A stretch of DNA of 64,000 nt from Diphasiastrum complanatum (lineage: Eukaryota > Streptophyta > Lycopodiopsida > Lycopodiales > Lycopodiaceae): assembly GCA_029204225.1 (NCBI GenBank), contig CM055092.1, positions 42,108,904 through 42,172,903 of the forward strand, given 5' to 3'. The notes below the pieces were generated by a model, which worked only from the letters and a program-made list of their open reading frames with translations, was not told where the DNA came from and did not search any database. Below, one piece after another: positions 11,041 to 21,032 of this stretch (position 1 is the stretch's first letter; each line of letters opens with the position of its first letter). Both the position numbers and the translations under genes were made by a program.

Positions 11041-13341
11041 AAAAATACGAAGCTTATCAGATCTTGGAATTCGAGTTTTATTCGATCGCAATACATGCCG
11101 CATGATTGAGAAAACGACAAACAAATTGCTGGCGGTCGGATGCAGAGAAGGAAACTTGTACCAATCCAAGATAATCAGCAACGATGATAACATATTAAAT
11201 GCATCAGAGAATGAAGATCAGTTATGGCACAAGAGAATGTATCATCTGAACATGAGGAGCCTGTATGACATGTGCAAGAAAGACATAGTCATAGATATCA
11301 AGATATCAAGGCCCGATACTGAGTTCTATGAAGCCTGGCAGAAAGGCAAAAAACATCGAAATCCATTCACACATGAGGGAAGAAGAGCCAAGGAAGTTTT
11401 TGAGCTCGTCCACTCTGATGTCTGTGGACCGATGAAAATGGATTTGCTCTCAAAATCGAGGTATTTTTTTATGTTCATAGATTACTATAGCCGGATGACT
11501 ACGATCTACTACCTAAAAAAAAAATCTGAAGTGTTTGATTCCTTCAAGAAGTTTGTGGCATTTGCAGAGCGACACACCTCAAAGAAGATTTAGATCATCA
11601 GATCTGACAATGGAGGTGAGCACAAGAGCAAAGAATTTTTAAAATTCTGCCAAGAACAGGGAATAGAACATCAGTTCACTCCTGCGTACACATAGAATAT
11701 TATGGTGTCGCGAAAAGAAGAAACAGGACGCTAGTCGATGGAGCCAGATGCATGATGGCACAGGCTCAATTGCCAAGTCAATTCTAGACTGAGGCAATAG
11801 TTGCAGTAGTACACCTACAGAACAGATCAACAATGACAATGCTAGAAGATAAGACATCGTACAAAATGTGGACAGGTAGAAATCCTGATCTATCATACAT
11901 ATATGCATTTGGATGTGCAACATACAAGCACATTCCAAAAGAAAAGAGAAGCAAGCTCAATGATAAATCAGAACAAACGATCATAGTCAGGTACTCGAAT
12001 GGATCACATGTGTACACCTCTACAATCCAACCAAGGGTTATTTCGAGTAGAGATGTGAAGTTCAATGAGTCCACATTCTCTAGACTGAAAGACAAAAGAG
12101 GCCATTAGATCTTCGAACTGTTGCCAATTCAAGAGGGAGATCGAGGACAGACGTCAAATCAGAATGTTGAGCCGCAGATACACTGACAATCTTTAGTGGA
12201 GCGAAGACGCACAATTTGAGTATTGTAGCTTCACTGAAGAGCCAACAATATATCAAGAAGTTGTCCAAAGTCCAGAGGGAGAATTCTGGAAGTAGCAATG
12301 TCAGAGGAGATCGAGTCGATGAGGCAAAACGAGGCATGGACACTAGAGCCACTGCCTAAAACCAGAAAGATTGTCGACTGCAAGTGGGTGTACAAGAAGA
12401 AAATGAAATCAGATGACACCGTTGGCCATTACAAGGCAAGGCTTGTCGTGAAAGGCTACACACAAAGATATGGTGTTGATTATTTCGACACATATTCATC
12501 GATGCTCAAAATGACAAGCATATGACTACTCATTGCATACGCTACCATACATAATCTAGAAATTCACCAGATTGATGTGACGACAGCCTTTCTCCACGGA
12601 GATCTAGAGGAAGAAATTTTCATGAAGCATTCAGAAGGATTTAAAGACCCCAATAATCGACAATATGTCTGTCGATTGTAGAGATGCATTTATGGTCTAA
12701 AATAGGCATTATGAGCTTGGTACAAGAAGCTCGATTCTCTTCCCATACTGGCATCGCACATTGGCAAATGGCAAAACGAATCCTACAATAATTGAAGGGG
12801 ACCCAAAATATGAGATTAATCTATAGAGCAGAAAATGAAAGAAAAGGATTCGAGCTGCACCACTACAGTGATGCAAGCTGGACGAGCTGCAAAGATGACA
12901 ACAAGTCCATAACTGGAGGATTTACAATAGCGTGCGGAATTGCAATCAGCTGGATATGCAAAAGGCAAACCTTGGTAGCTCAATCCTCTTGTGAAGTTGA
13001 ATATGTCGCAGCTTCAAAGGTGATGAACGAGGTAGTTTGGTTGCAGATGATGCTGGAGGCAATTGAGATACCATAAGGAGGACCATGCATGATGATGATG
13101 GACTCTCAGAGTGTTATTTATCTATCCCGAGATCCAGTCTTCCATTCAAAGACAAAACACATACCTCTGAAGTACCATCACATTCAAGATTTGATCTCAA
13201 AAGGAGAGCTCCAAGTCCAGCACATAAAATCTGAAGATATGATTGCAGATCTGCTCACGAAGCTGCTCGACAAGCCACTCTTCGCAAAGCAAAGAAAGGT
13301 AATTGGACTAAATGTGCAAAGTTGCAAGTTTCAAGAGGGAG
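11041..13341 (+). pseudogene. Copia B1 pol, 5'-truncated and decayed
   Basis: A Tnt1-like Copia pol in broken pieces. Pre-integrase and integrase N-part: 11102-11593 (LWHKRMYHLN, LVHSDVCGPMK, FIDYYSRM). After an in-frame TAG the integrase continues (IIRSDNGGEHKSKEF) and then fills with stops. Integrase end: 11833-12108 (FGCATYKHIPKEK). Reverse transcriptase N-half: 12298-12720 (NEAWTLEPLP, KWVYKKKM, YKARLVVKGYTQ, IDVTTAFLHGDLEEEIFM). A deletion near 12735 removes the YVDD half of RT. RNase H: 12792-13340 (SDASWTSCKDD, SSCEVEYVAASK, HSKTKHIPLKYHHI, ADLLTKLL). Gag and protease are absent. It ends in AAGAGGGAG (PPT) against the LTR. Confidence 0.88.
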
Positions 13342-14018
13342 TGTTGACACAAAGCGAAGGTCGAATGGCGAACAATTCACGAAAGTCAATGTAACTCGAA
13401 AATCCTAAGACATGAAGCGAAGCGAAACTCGAAGGTTGAATGATTCGTGAAAGTCAAACATGCCTCCAAGACCAAAAGACACGACACGACACGACAAGAC
13501 ACGAAAAGAAAACGAAAGAAAATCTTTCACGCTACCAACTAGTAGCTCAACGGGCGTGGAGTCTTAAACTTCACGCCTAGCTGAAATGACTAGAAATAAC
13601 GGAGAGTAACTGATTAGTTGATTAGCATTAACTACTCTTGTAATTATCTGCTAAGCTATCTTGTAAACTCCACACAGTGGAGATAAAAACTATTTTTCTG
13701 GATCAAACCACACACAGAGAATGTGCGTGAGTAGAACATAAAAGAAAAAGAATAGAAACGAAATAGCTGTGCATGAAAATCTGCCAACGAGCAGAATGTA
13801 GCGAAAGAGCAAAGCATCATGCCGCCAATGAACAAGACACTGACCATCTCGCTCTAAAAATTAAACTAATAATATAGTTGTTCTATTTCGTGCATCTCCT
13901 TGTCTTCCGCTGTCTTGATTGCTAAAATAAAATCTATTCTGTGATCTGTGGTCAAGTGTCTGGGCTCTTGTGAGCTTCCGCACAAGAAAATTCAAAAGAA
14001 ACAAAATCGTTCGTGACA
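13342..14018 (+). repeat. 3' LTR of Copia B1
   Basis: Starts TGTTGACACAAAGCG after the PPT and ends near TCGTGACA (about 14018; an end near 14041 is possible). It matches the LTRs at 27785-28278 and, reversed, 49776-50517 and 51519-52282: shared blocks include CTCCACACAGTGGAGAT and GCTGTGCATGAAA. It abuts Gypsy M. Confidence 0.82.
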
Positions 14019-14044
14019 CAGAAACACACATGTTCGCAACACAA

Positions 14045-15110
14045 TTTTTTTTTAATAAACATGTTAATGGAGTTACAACTATATCATACTCTTTTATTAT
14101 CCTACGATAGTATCCTATGTGGCCTAAGAACCCCCTAAGCTCATGTAGATTGGTTGGTTCATTTAATTCTAGAATCATTTTGACTTTTTTGATATATGCT
14201 TGAATGTCATCTTTTGAAATTTTGTGGCCTAACAAAATGCCTTCCCTCATGCCAAAGTAGCATTTGGATGGATGCAATTTAAGAGATGTCTCTTGACATC
14301 GCCTTAAAGTCTTTTCTAATGCGTCTAAATGATCTCTAGTGGATGAGTAAACACAGAAGTCATCCATAAAGATTTCTACAAATTTTCTCAATTTTTTTTG
14401 AAAGATGTTGGTCATCATACGCTGAAATGTAACAGGTGCATTACATAGACCAAAGGGCATACACGTATAAGCTACATCCCGCAATCAGTGGTGAATGTTG
14501 TTTTTGATCTATCTTCTTCCTTAATGAAGACTTCATTGTAACCAAAAAACCAATCTAAAAAACTATATCTTTCGTGTCCAGCTACTTGGTCTAGGATCAC
14601 GTCTGTATATGGTAATGGCTGATAGTTTTTTGCTGTGGTAGCATTTAATTTTCTAAAATCTTGACATACCCTTATTTACATGTCTTCTTCTTGGGAACTA
14701 TCACTATAGGTGACACTCATTCAATATTTAGAACAGGATATACGATACCCGCTCTTATGCATTTATCTAATTCATCTTTCACTTTTAATGAATACTTTGG
14801 ATTTAGCCTATATTGTCTTTGCCTAACCGGTACGGCTCCCTGGGTCAAGTCTATTCCTATCTATGCTCTCCCCATCTTGACATACCCTTATTTACATGTC
14901 TTCTTCTTGGGAACTATCACTATAGGTGACACTCATTCAATTCTTAGAACAGGATATACGATACCCGCTCTTATGCATTTATCTAATTCATCTTTCACTT
15001 TTAATGAATACTTTGGATTTAGCCTATATTGTCTTTGCCTAACCGGTACGGCTCCCTAGGTCAAGTCTATTCCTATTTATGCTCTCCCCATTTAACCGGT
15101 ATACTAGTTA
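14045..15110 (-). pseudogene. Gypsy M reverse transcriptase fragment
   Basis: The core is open from 14484 to about 14050: CMPFGLCNAPVTFQRMM, then the catalytic FMDDF, then GHKISKDDIQ, ELRGFLGHIGYYRR. The upstream N-part (about 14900-14490) reads RVCQDFRKLNATTAK and YSFLDWFFGYNEV in another frame, so at least one frameshift lies near 14484. A 216-bp tandem duplication sits in the N-part. The C-terminal residues of the track ORF below about 14045 are read-through into the neighbouring LTR. Confidence 0.88.
14660..15091 (-). repeat. 216-bp tandem duplication in Gypsy M pol
   Basis: Two near-identical copies, 14660-14875 and 14876-15091, each starting CTTGACATACCCTTATTTAC on the plus strand. Only a few substitutions separate them, so the duplication is younger than most of the decay in M. 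Confidence 0.92.
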
Positions 15111-15456
15111 AATCCTCCATTGACCAAGCGAATACATTCTGATATTTTTGAAGAAGTACTATGTACTCTTCCCGCTCGTGTTTTTATAAATTCATAACTT
15201 TACCTTTACTAATTTCCATCTCTACATATTCGGTCTTATCTACCATTCCTTCAGTCAAGGTTGCTCTGGTTCCACCCAGAACTTCCCTTGACTCGGATGT
15301 CGGAAATTCATTTTCTTCTTCCTCGTCTATTTCATAACATTCTATGAAATTGATCCAAAATTCGGTAGGTCCTACTATCTCCTCACCCCATCTCATAAGG
15401 TGACCCCCTAATGGACTGGCTGTGAGTATGTCTGAAAAAAATATTTGTTTGGTGGA

Positions 15457-15836
15457 CTAATTTATAATAGCATCTGCCTGATATAACCATGGTCTTCCAA
15501 ATAATATTGAGTATGGTGGCATTTCTAATGGGTTTATGACAAAGCAATTCATGACGAACATTTCTATCTCTATAATTACAATTACACCCCTCATCTCCTC
15601 TACTGGTATGCATTTAGATGCATCTACTAATTGAATTTCTTGGTGAGCAATAGACTGGATCTGGTTTTCTAATCCTAACTCCTTAACCATTGTCTTGGTC
15701 ATTAAGTTGATACTAGATCCTGAGTCTACTAGTATTCTATTGATAGTATGGCCACCTATAATGGCACTAATCTCTAGGACTCTACAATCTCCTCTATCTA
15801 CGTATTCTACTCTATTGTTGTATGCAGGTATGGCAT
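15457..15836 (-). pseudogene. Gypsy M retropepsin-like protease (second copy)
   Basis: Reads NAIPAYNNRVEYVDRGDC, then the catalytic ILVDSGSSINLMTKTMV, ending SILFGRPWLYQADAI. The LVDSGSS motif followed by a hydrophobic-Gly flap region is typical of Ty3/Gypsy protease. The first 25 or so residues of the open frame (MHEFSKGLFGTQNSS) come from the inserted MITE and are not original. Confidence 0.85.
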
Positions 15837-15838
15837 TA

Positions 15839-16206
15839 GAGGAGTTTTGAGTCCCAAAAAGACCCTTTGAGAATTCGTGCAAGATGCCTTTTTTATTATT
15901 AAAATATTATAACACTAATACTTTTGACTTGCCATAATTTTTTAATCAAAGCTCAAAAGTATATCATCTAACATATCATTGGAAAGCCCTTGTTGAGCGC
16001 TTTCCAATGCACCAAACTTCGCTAGATTTAGACTTACCACTAAAAAGTTATGCCATTTTTAGTATGGAATCAAAATGTGGACTCAAAAAGTTACGTTACG
16101 TAGATTTCAAATTTGAGTGTTTTGATTGGTCCATGTGTAAGAAATATTTGTGAAAAAATATAAAAATAATCTTTACAAAAGGTCTTTTTTGGATTTAGAA
16201 CTCCTC
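15839..16206. mobile_element. MITE with TA target duplication inside Gypsy M
   Basis: About 368 bp bounded by inverted repeats of roughly 35 bp: GAGGAGTTTTGAGTCCCAAA at the left and the complement of TTTGGATTTAGAACTCCTC at the right. It is flanked by TA (15837-15838 and 16207-16208). Removing the element plus one TA rejoins the M frame exactly (RFVTLSI to NAIPAYNN). It has no ORF. TA duplication and size suggest a Tc1/mariner-type non-autonomous element, but the tips are not the Stowaway CTCCCTCC. Confidence 0.75.
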
Positions 16207-16760
16207 TAATGGATAATGTAACGAACCTCTCCCCTTCCTCAATCCTTACGGAATGAACTCCTTCATCATCTGAAGTATACCTCAAGGAAGATGTACGCGT
16301 CTCTCCTTCATATTTGTCCTTTTCCCAAGATACAATAATACGCTTATATCTCTTTTCTTCTGATGTCGCCATTTGGTCTCAGATTGTAATCTCCTTCTTC
16401 CTGTAGTGGGTAATAACATCGGAAGAAGGTAATCTCCTTCTTCCTCCAGTGGGCAATAACATCGGCTTGATATAGCCATGGCCTCTCTAATAAGACTTTA
16501 TATGATGATTTCCTAGTGGTCTATAATATAATGAAGTCCATCAAAAACTTATGGTTCCCAATGTAAACTACGACTTGAGGAAACTCCCCTATTGGAGTTC
16601 TCTTAGTTGCATCTGCTAATCTCAAATGTCTAAGTGTAGGCGTTATCCTATGATGAATGCCTAACTCATACGATGTCTCTTCAGTCATTATATTTACACT
16701 GGATTTCAGTCTATGGGTACACTATCTAAAATGCATCCATTAATTATCACCTAGATTTTA
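16207..16760 (-). pseudogene. Gypsy M protease-like segment (first copy) and linker
   Basis: The minus strand at about 16700-16470 reads SSVNIMTEETSYELGI, PTLRHLRLADATKRTPIGE, VVVYIGNHKFLMDF and LLERPWLYQADVIAHW. This parallels the protease at 15457-15836 (SSINLMTKTMVKELGL ... RPWLYQADAI). The catalytic D-S-G is lost (a substitution upstream of KSSVNIM). A linker (KRYKRIIVSWEKDKYEGE, to RFVTLSI) leads to the MITE. A 44-bp tandem repeat lies at about 16388-16470. Confidence 0.65.
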
Positions 16761-16800
16761 GGTGGGCCTTCGTCACCATGGTCTGCCAATCCTACATCGA

Positions 16801-17700
16801 CTAATGGCAACTTAGTTTTTCTTTTCTTTTTCCTTTGCAAAATTGTTTAATCTCTTTCTTATAGTATCGATTATCCTCTAATAGCTGTTTAAAAGTTATA
16901 TTGGGCATTCTAAAGGCAAAATCTTCCACTATGTCATATGAACAATGTCTAAGTGGCAACGGGTCTCTAGGTATCTCACTTATTAAAATTGGATGTGAGA
17001 ACGTTATTTTTTTAGCTTTTTTCATTTTTTTGTTTAGGAGCTTCTTAGCTTCTAAACGAATATCTGGTTCATAGTATTTTTCATTAGATCTATCAAAGTT
17101 TGGGTCTTTAGGAATTTCGGCGATTTGCTCTACAGGTTGCATTTTAGTTGTCGCGCTTTTCGCAATTTTTGCAATATTCGCATTTTTATCCTTCTTAGTT
17201 TTCTTTTTCTCCCTAAGTGTTGGCATATTCTTATTACTTCTAGTTGTGACTTTATTTAAGTCTAAGTCTAATTCAGGCCAATCTTGGTCTTGATTGTCTA
17301 CAGTCTCAGTGTGCTAATAAATCGTGGTTTAGACCGTGGTTATTGTGGTTGCGGACATTCGGCAGTGACATGTCCTTTGCCTTTGCAATTACCGCAAAGT
17401 GGCACATATCCTACTGACCTCCTGGGTTCAGGACAGTCAGGCGAATAGTGGCCAGGGGCTCTGCGACTCCTTTACTCTTGGTGGAGGAGTGGAATCTTTT
17501 GCGGATCCTCTATGCAAAATAGTATATTGTTGGCTATTGCGTGGTTTAGACGTAAATTCTTTTGGTTAGAAGGAGTAGCGGTATAGGCTACCTCCTCATG
17601 ATTATCAACTGGACAGAGGAATAATTCTCCTCCCACATAGCTGATTTGCAAATTAGGACAGTTCATTTTAGAATGTCTCTCTTTACCACAAGTTGTACAT
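16801..17700 (-). pseudogene. Gypsy M Gag C-terminus with two zinc knuckles
   Basis: The first knuckle is near 17700-17650 (CTTCGKERHSKMNC, with a stop just before it); the second is near 17390-17350 (CGNCKGKGHVTAEC). Both fit CX2CX4HX4C, the RNA-binding motif of Gag nucleocapsid. Downstream (17226-16801) is a Lys-rich open stretch, MPTLREKKKTKKDKN through FKQLLEDNRYYKKEI, leading to the protease-like copy. Confidence 0.75.
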
Positions 17701-17847
17701 CAAATGTTAGCATTTGAGTTTGCTTCTTCCTCTTAGCTTTAACGTTGGACATCTGAACTCTTAAGTCCCCCATTTCCTTCGCTAAAAGGTCTACACTTTT
17801 CCTTAATGGATCTGTCTTTTTAGACTTTTCCATTCTTCATCTTCTAT

Positions 17848-18160
17848 CTAAGTTTTTGCTCTTAGATTTTCTATAACTAGTTTCTTCTTTAGACGACGAA
17901 GAATAAAAAACTCTTCTTCATCTGTTGAATCGGATTCTAACTCAGAATCTGTAGACAAATTTGATTCTTCTATTCTTTTATGTTTATGATTCTTACGAGT
18001 GCTCTTTCTATTATTTCTTCTTCTTCTAGAAATTTTAGAAGTTTCATAGTTTTCTGCAGATGCTATAACATCCTCTAATGAGTTCGTCAATCCTGGACGA
18101 CATTACCTATCCATCTTCTTGGGTAGTCCATCCAAAAACCATTCATTTTTCATGGGAACA
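17848..18160 (-). pseudogene. Gypsy M Gag core fragment
   Basis: The minus strand reads EWFLDGLPKKM (near 18150-18110), a Gag C-domain signature, then after a stop LTNSLEDVIASAENYE followed by a Lys/Arg-rich and Ser/Asp/Glu-rich tail (18090-17848). Homology ends near 18160, so N-terminal Gag is missing. Confidence 0.65.
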
Positions 18161-19129
18161 GGATAATGTGATCCTAATTTCCCTATCTGTTTACAGATTC
18201 TTTGCTTGGAATCTGTTTACTAGTTCTTTCTCTTACATCTTGTTCACAGAACCAGTTTTGCTTGTTACCAAGCTCATTGGGCATTTACAGATGTTTTCTT
18301 GTTATTACAATGCCCAAATCAGGCAAAATGATGATTTAGACGTTGTAGTTTATGTCCTGTCTGTCAGAGGACACTCATGGTCGTTCTCTCTTGAAAGCAC
18401 TCACACTCAATCAGAGATGCAAGCCATGAACATTCATTTACAGATCAACATGCAGTCCAAATGAACATTCAATAGTTTCTACAACTATCTACTCTAAAAA
18501 CGAGTTACAATCAGAACCTAACCACTCTAAACTTGCATAAATCTAGAAAACTAAAACAAGAAACTATTCTAGCAGTATTTAGAAGTCCAAGAATCAAGAA
18601 ACCAACCAGTCTTTTGATTCTTGGACATCCCAAGAACATCAAGAACTAGAATGTTGGAGGATATGCAAGATTTATGCCACATTTCTAGCCTATTTAATTT
18701 ACCTGCATGTTGATTCCTACATTAATCCACAAATAAGAAATGAAAACTGATCCACTCTAGGAAAGCAGGAAATCTAATCTACTCTAGGAAAAGCACGAAA
18801 TCTAATCCACAACCACACACAAAGGAGGGAAGGGCAAGATCATGAATGCATTCACTCAAGAAACAAGCATGATCAAGGAGCTCAATGGATGCACCAAAAC
18901 TTGTGGAGGCTCTTCTCATTTCAGCATGGAGTCGGTACATTTCACAAAAATCTCATCTTCTCAAAGAGGGAGTCTCTTAAATAAGCAAGAGAGCTCCTTA
19001 GGTGGCATCCTAGTGGCATTTCCACATTTTACGAATTACAAGTGGAAATGCTCTCCACTAGAGGTCACCATCAAAAGGTGGCTCACTCTACTTTCTTTAA
19101 GAGAGGTCTACTTGCATTTATAGCTTTCC
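18161..19129. other. Unassigned DNA, possible degenerate LTR
   Basis: No recognised coding domain. The open frame 18078-18464 (+) is antisense to Gag at its start and unremarkable beyond. The right part grades into the H repeat, so some of this may be its LTR. Confidence 0.3.
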
Positions 19130-19351
19130 CTAGAAATACTAGTTCCTACATGGTTATTCCAGCTTTTGGGATTCACCATGAGGCTTACACAATTCTTGCT
19201 TGTCATTCCTAACTAGCATTTCTCGGCTCTCATACTTGGCTCTCAGTCTTCATTTGTCTCGTCTTCTCAGAGACTTCTCGGTCTAAGGTGAGAGGTGCTC
19301 TTGGGTAGCTTTGTCCGAATATCTTGGGGATTTGTCAGATCCAGCCAACAT
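19130..19351 (-). repeat. Diverged repeat H1 (possible Gypsy LTR end)
   Basis: Resembles 60285-60600: shared blocks include ACATGGTTAT, CTTTTGGGA, TTCACCATG versus ATCACCATG, GGCTCTCA and GATCCAGC. On the minus strand AGGGGTGGGATGA stands before TGTTGGCTGGATC, which looks like a PPT followed by an LTR start. Boundaries are uncertain. Confidence 0.4.
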
Positions 19352-19654
19352 CATCCCACCCCTAATGTGTTGCAGGACCCACTGCAACTCATATTGGACG
19401 ATGTCGCTCCACTTTCGCATCGGCATTTTTTATTGTCACTTGGAAAAACGTAGATTCTCGTTCGCTTGCATAAAACCAAGTGCTTTCAAAAACTATTTTT
19501 CAGAAATTGTCGCAATTTGATCAAAATGTCTTATTGCTATAGGTAGTTGACATTCTCAAAATTTGAGAGCTCCCAACTGTTGAAAATTGTCACTTCTCAC
19601 TTGACATTGGTTCATGTAAATATTGACCAACATTAGAATATGTTGATGATCTGA

Positions 19655-19690
19655 TTTCACACATGTGGAGCCTGTTCCCACATGTGAAAG
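19655..19690. promoter_or_regulatory. Paired palindrome block shared by C and D LTRs
   Basis: CACATGTG and CACATGTG flank the 12-bp core GGAGCCTGTTCC (19667-19678). The same arrangement is at 35090-35119 (D1), 41262-41295 (D2), and reversed at 54865-54897 (C2) and 55955-55982 (D3). Conservation between distinct LTR families suggests a regulatory role. Confidence 0.5.
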
Positions 19691-19709
19691 GATGTACTTT
19701 TCATGTTTG

Positions 19710-19716
19710 TATATAT
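19710..19716 (+). promoter_or_regulatory. Candidate TATA box in C1 LTR
   Basis: TATATAT about 130 bp into the LTR, following the paired palindrome at 19655-19690. Another weaker site (TATAGAG) lies near 19862. Assignment is inferred. Confidence 0.35.
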
Positions 19717-20438
19717 CCAAATTGATTTTGTATCATTCTAGTTAGTGTGAACATGAAATGACTAGTTTTTAGTCAAGTTGACTAGTCACCTACAAATTAG
19801 CTTTTCCTTGCATGTGCATGAGTAAATGCTCCCACATGGCAAGTGGATGTTCACACATGTGTATAGAGTACTAGAAGATAAGAGTTGACCATTTTCCTTA
19901 GATCCTATTTTGTAGAGAATATTCCTATATTCTAGGAGACTAGCTTTTTGGATTTTAGTCATATTCTAGAAGGTCAACTATTGGATAAGGATCAAGGATG
20001 GATCAAATGGATAGATCTAAGTGATGTGGCACTCTTCACATGTGTGAAGGCCTGATGGACTGTACCAAACTCATGGATGTACTTGATCCATAAAAGGATC
20101 ATCATTTTGCTAAGAAGATTGATGAGACTTTTGCACTCTACACTTTTGAGAGGTTTCTAGTCATTTGTCTTGTGATTTTTATGTATGATTGCTATCTAGT
20201 ATCATTGTACTTGTTGTTTCAGGTGCAGGCCATACAGTGGACAATACTCCACACGTGTGAGCCCGCTCTCACTAAAAAATGATGTGTTGATCCATTGCTC
20301 TTGCTTAAATCCAAGTGTAGTGAATCTAGATCAAGATCTAATGTGTAGAACTTGATAGATTCATTGATTAAGCAACCAATAACTCTCTATGATTGTAAAG
20401 TACAATCATTATTGTCCTAAAAACTGTAAAATTTATCA

Positions 20439-20450
20439 TGGTATCAGAGC
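20439..20450 (+). other. Primer-binding site of C1
   Basis: TGGTATCAGAGC adjoining the LTR end, matching tRNA-iMet. Confidence 0.93.
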
Positions 20451-20597
20451 TAAGTAAGAGAGTGATCATTGAATCATAAATCTTGTAAAGATCATTGGCA
20501 AAATTTGTTTTTGGCCAATACTAGTGAGGGCGAGTTCTTCTAGAGTGATAGCTTGTAATCATTTGGATCAAAACGACTTGGAGGCTGTGTATGTACT

Positions 20598-20613
20598 TTT
20601 CACACGTGTGAAA
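20598..20613. promoter_or_regulatory. Palindrome TTTCACACGTGTGAAA in C1 leader
   Basis: A 16-bp perfect palindrome in the 580-bp leader (20451-21032), beside GTAC on both sides. Its position in the transcript means it could act as DNA or as an RNA hairpin. Confidence 0.5.
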
Positions 20614-21032
20614 CCGTACAACAACTTTCAATTCAAGTTACTTTGTGTTTGTTGGTCCCAAAATCACAATACTAGTTCATTTTTGGTGCTTTTTGAAGCA
20701 TAGTATTGATCTAGATTCATTCTAGCTAATGCCTATGACCAAATAGTGTTTTGGATCATTGGAGCATTTCTTTTTAAGTCTAAGATCAGATCTTAGAGGC
20801 TGATTTGTTCAGATCCTTAGTTGAAGTGAAATCTCTAAGAAAAGTGTAAAGCAATATTTTTTTGTGAGAGTGAAAGCTAGGAATTTTTGGTAAGATCTTT
20901 GAGTATCATTCAAGCTTGTGTGCTAGTTTGATAGAGACAAGCCTATAGGCATTCTAGTAAGCTTTTGGCCTTTTCATAGATCTTTTAAAATTCAAAAATC
21001 TTTGTGATTTTTAAAAGAGCATTCATTCTAAA

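Larger units (their letters stand above)
14045..18160 (-). mobile_element. Gypsy retrotransposon M, decayed, ends missing
   Basis: On the minus strand one can read, in order, Gag core (18160-17848), two zinc knuckles (17700-17380), a Lys-rich linker (17226-16801), a protease-like segment (16760-16470), a second protease (15836-15457) and RT (about 15110-14045). RNase H, integrase and both LTRs are missing. The B1 LTR abuts its 3' side. Stops and frameshifts are frequent. Confidence 0.85.
19578..20438 (+). repeat. 5' LTR of Copia C1
   Basis: 861 bp from TGTTGAAAATTGTC to TTTATCA, directly before the PBS. A nearly identical copy in reverse lies at 54113-54974. It holds several CACAYGTG palindromes, including CACACGTGTG at 20250-20259 and the pair around 19655-19690. 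Confidence 0.92.

Noticed and set aside
14661-15059. 132-residue plus-strand ORF with a repeated half
   Set aside because: It is antisense to Gypsy M RT; the repeat is the 216-bp DNA duplication.
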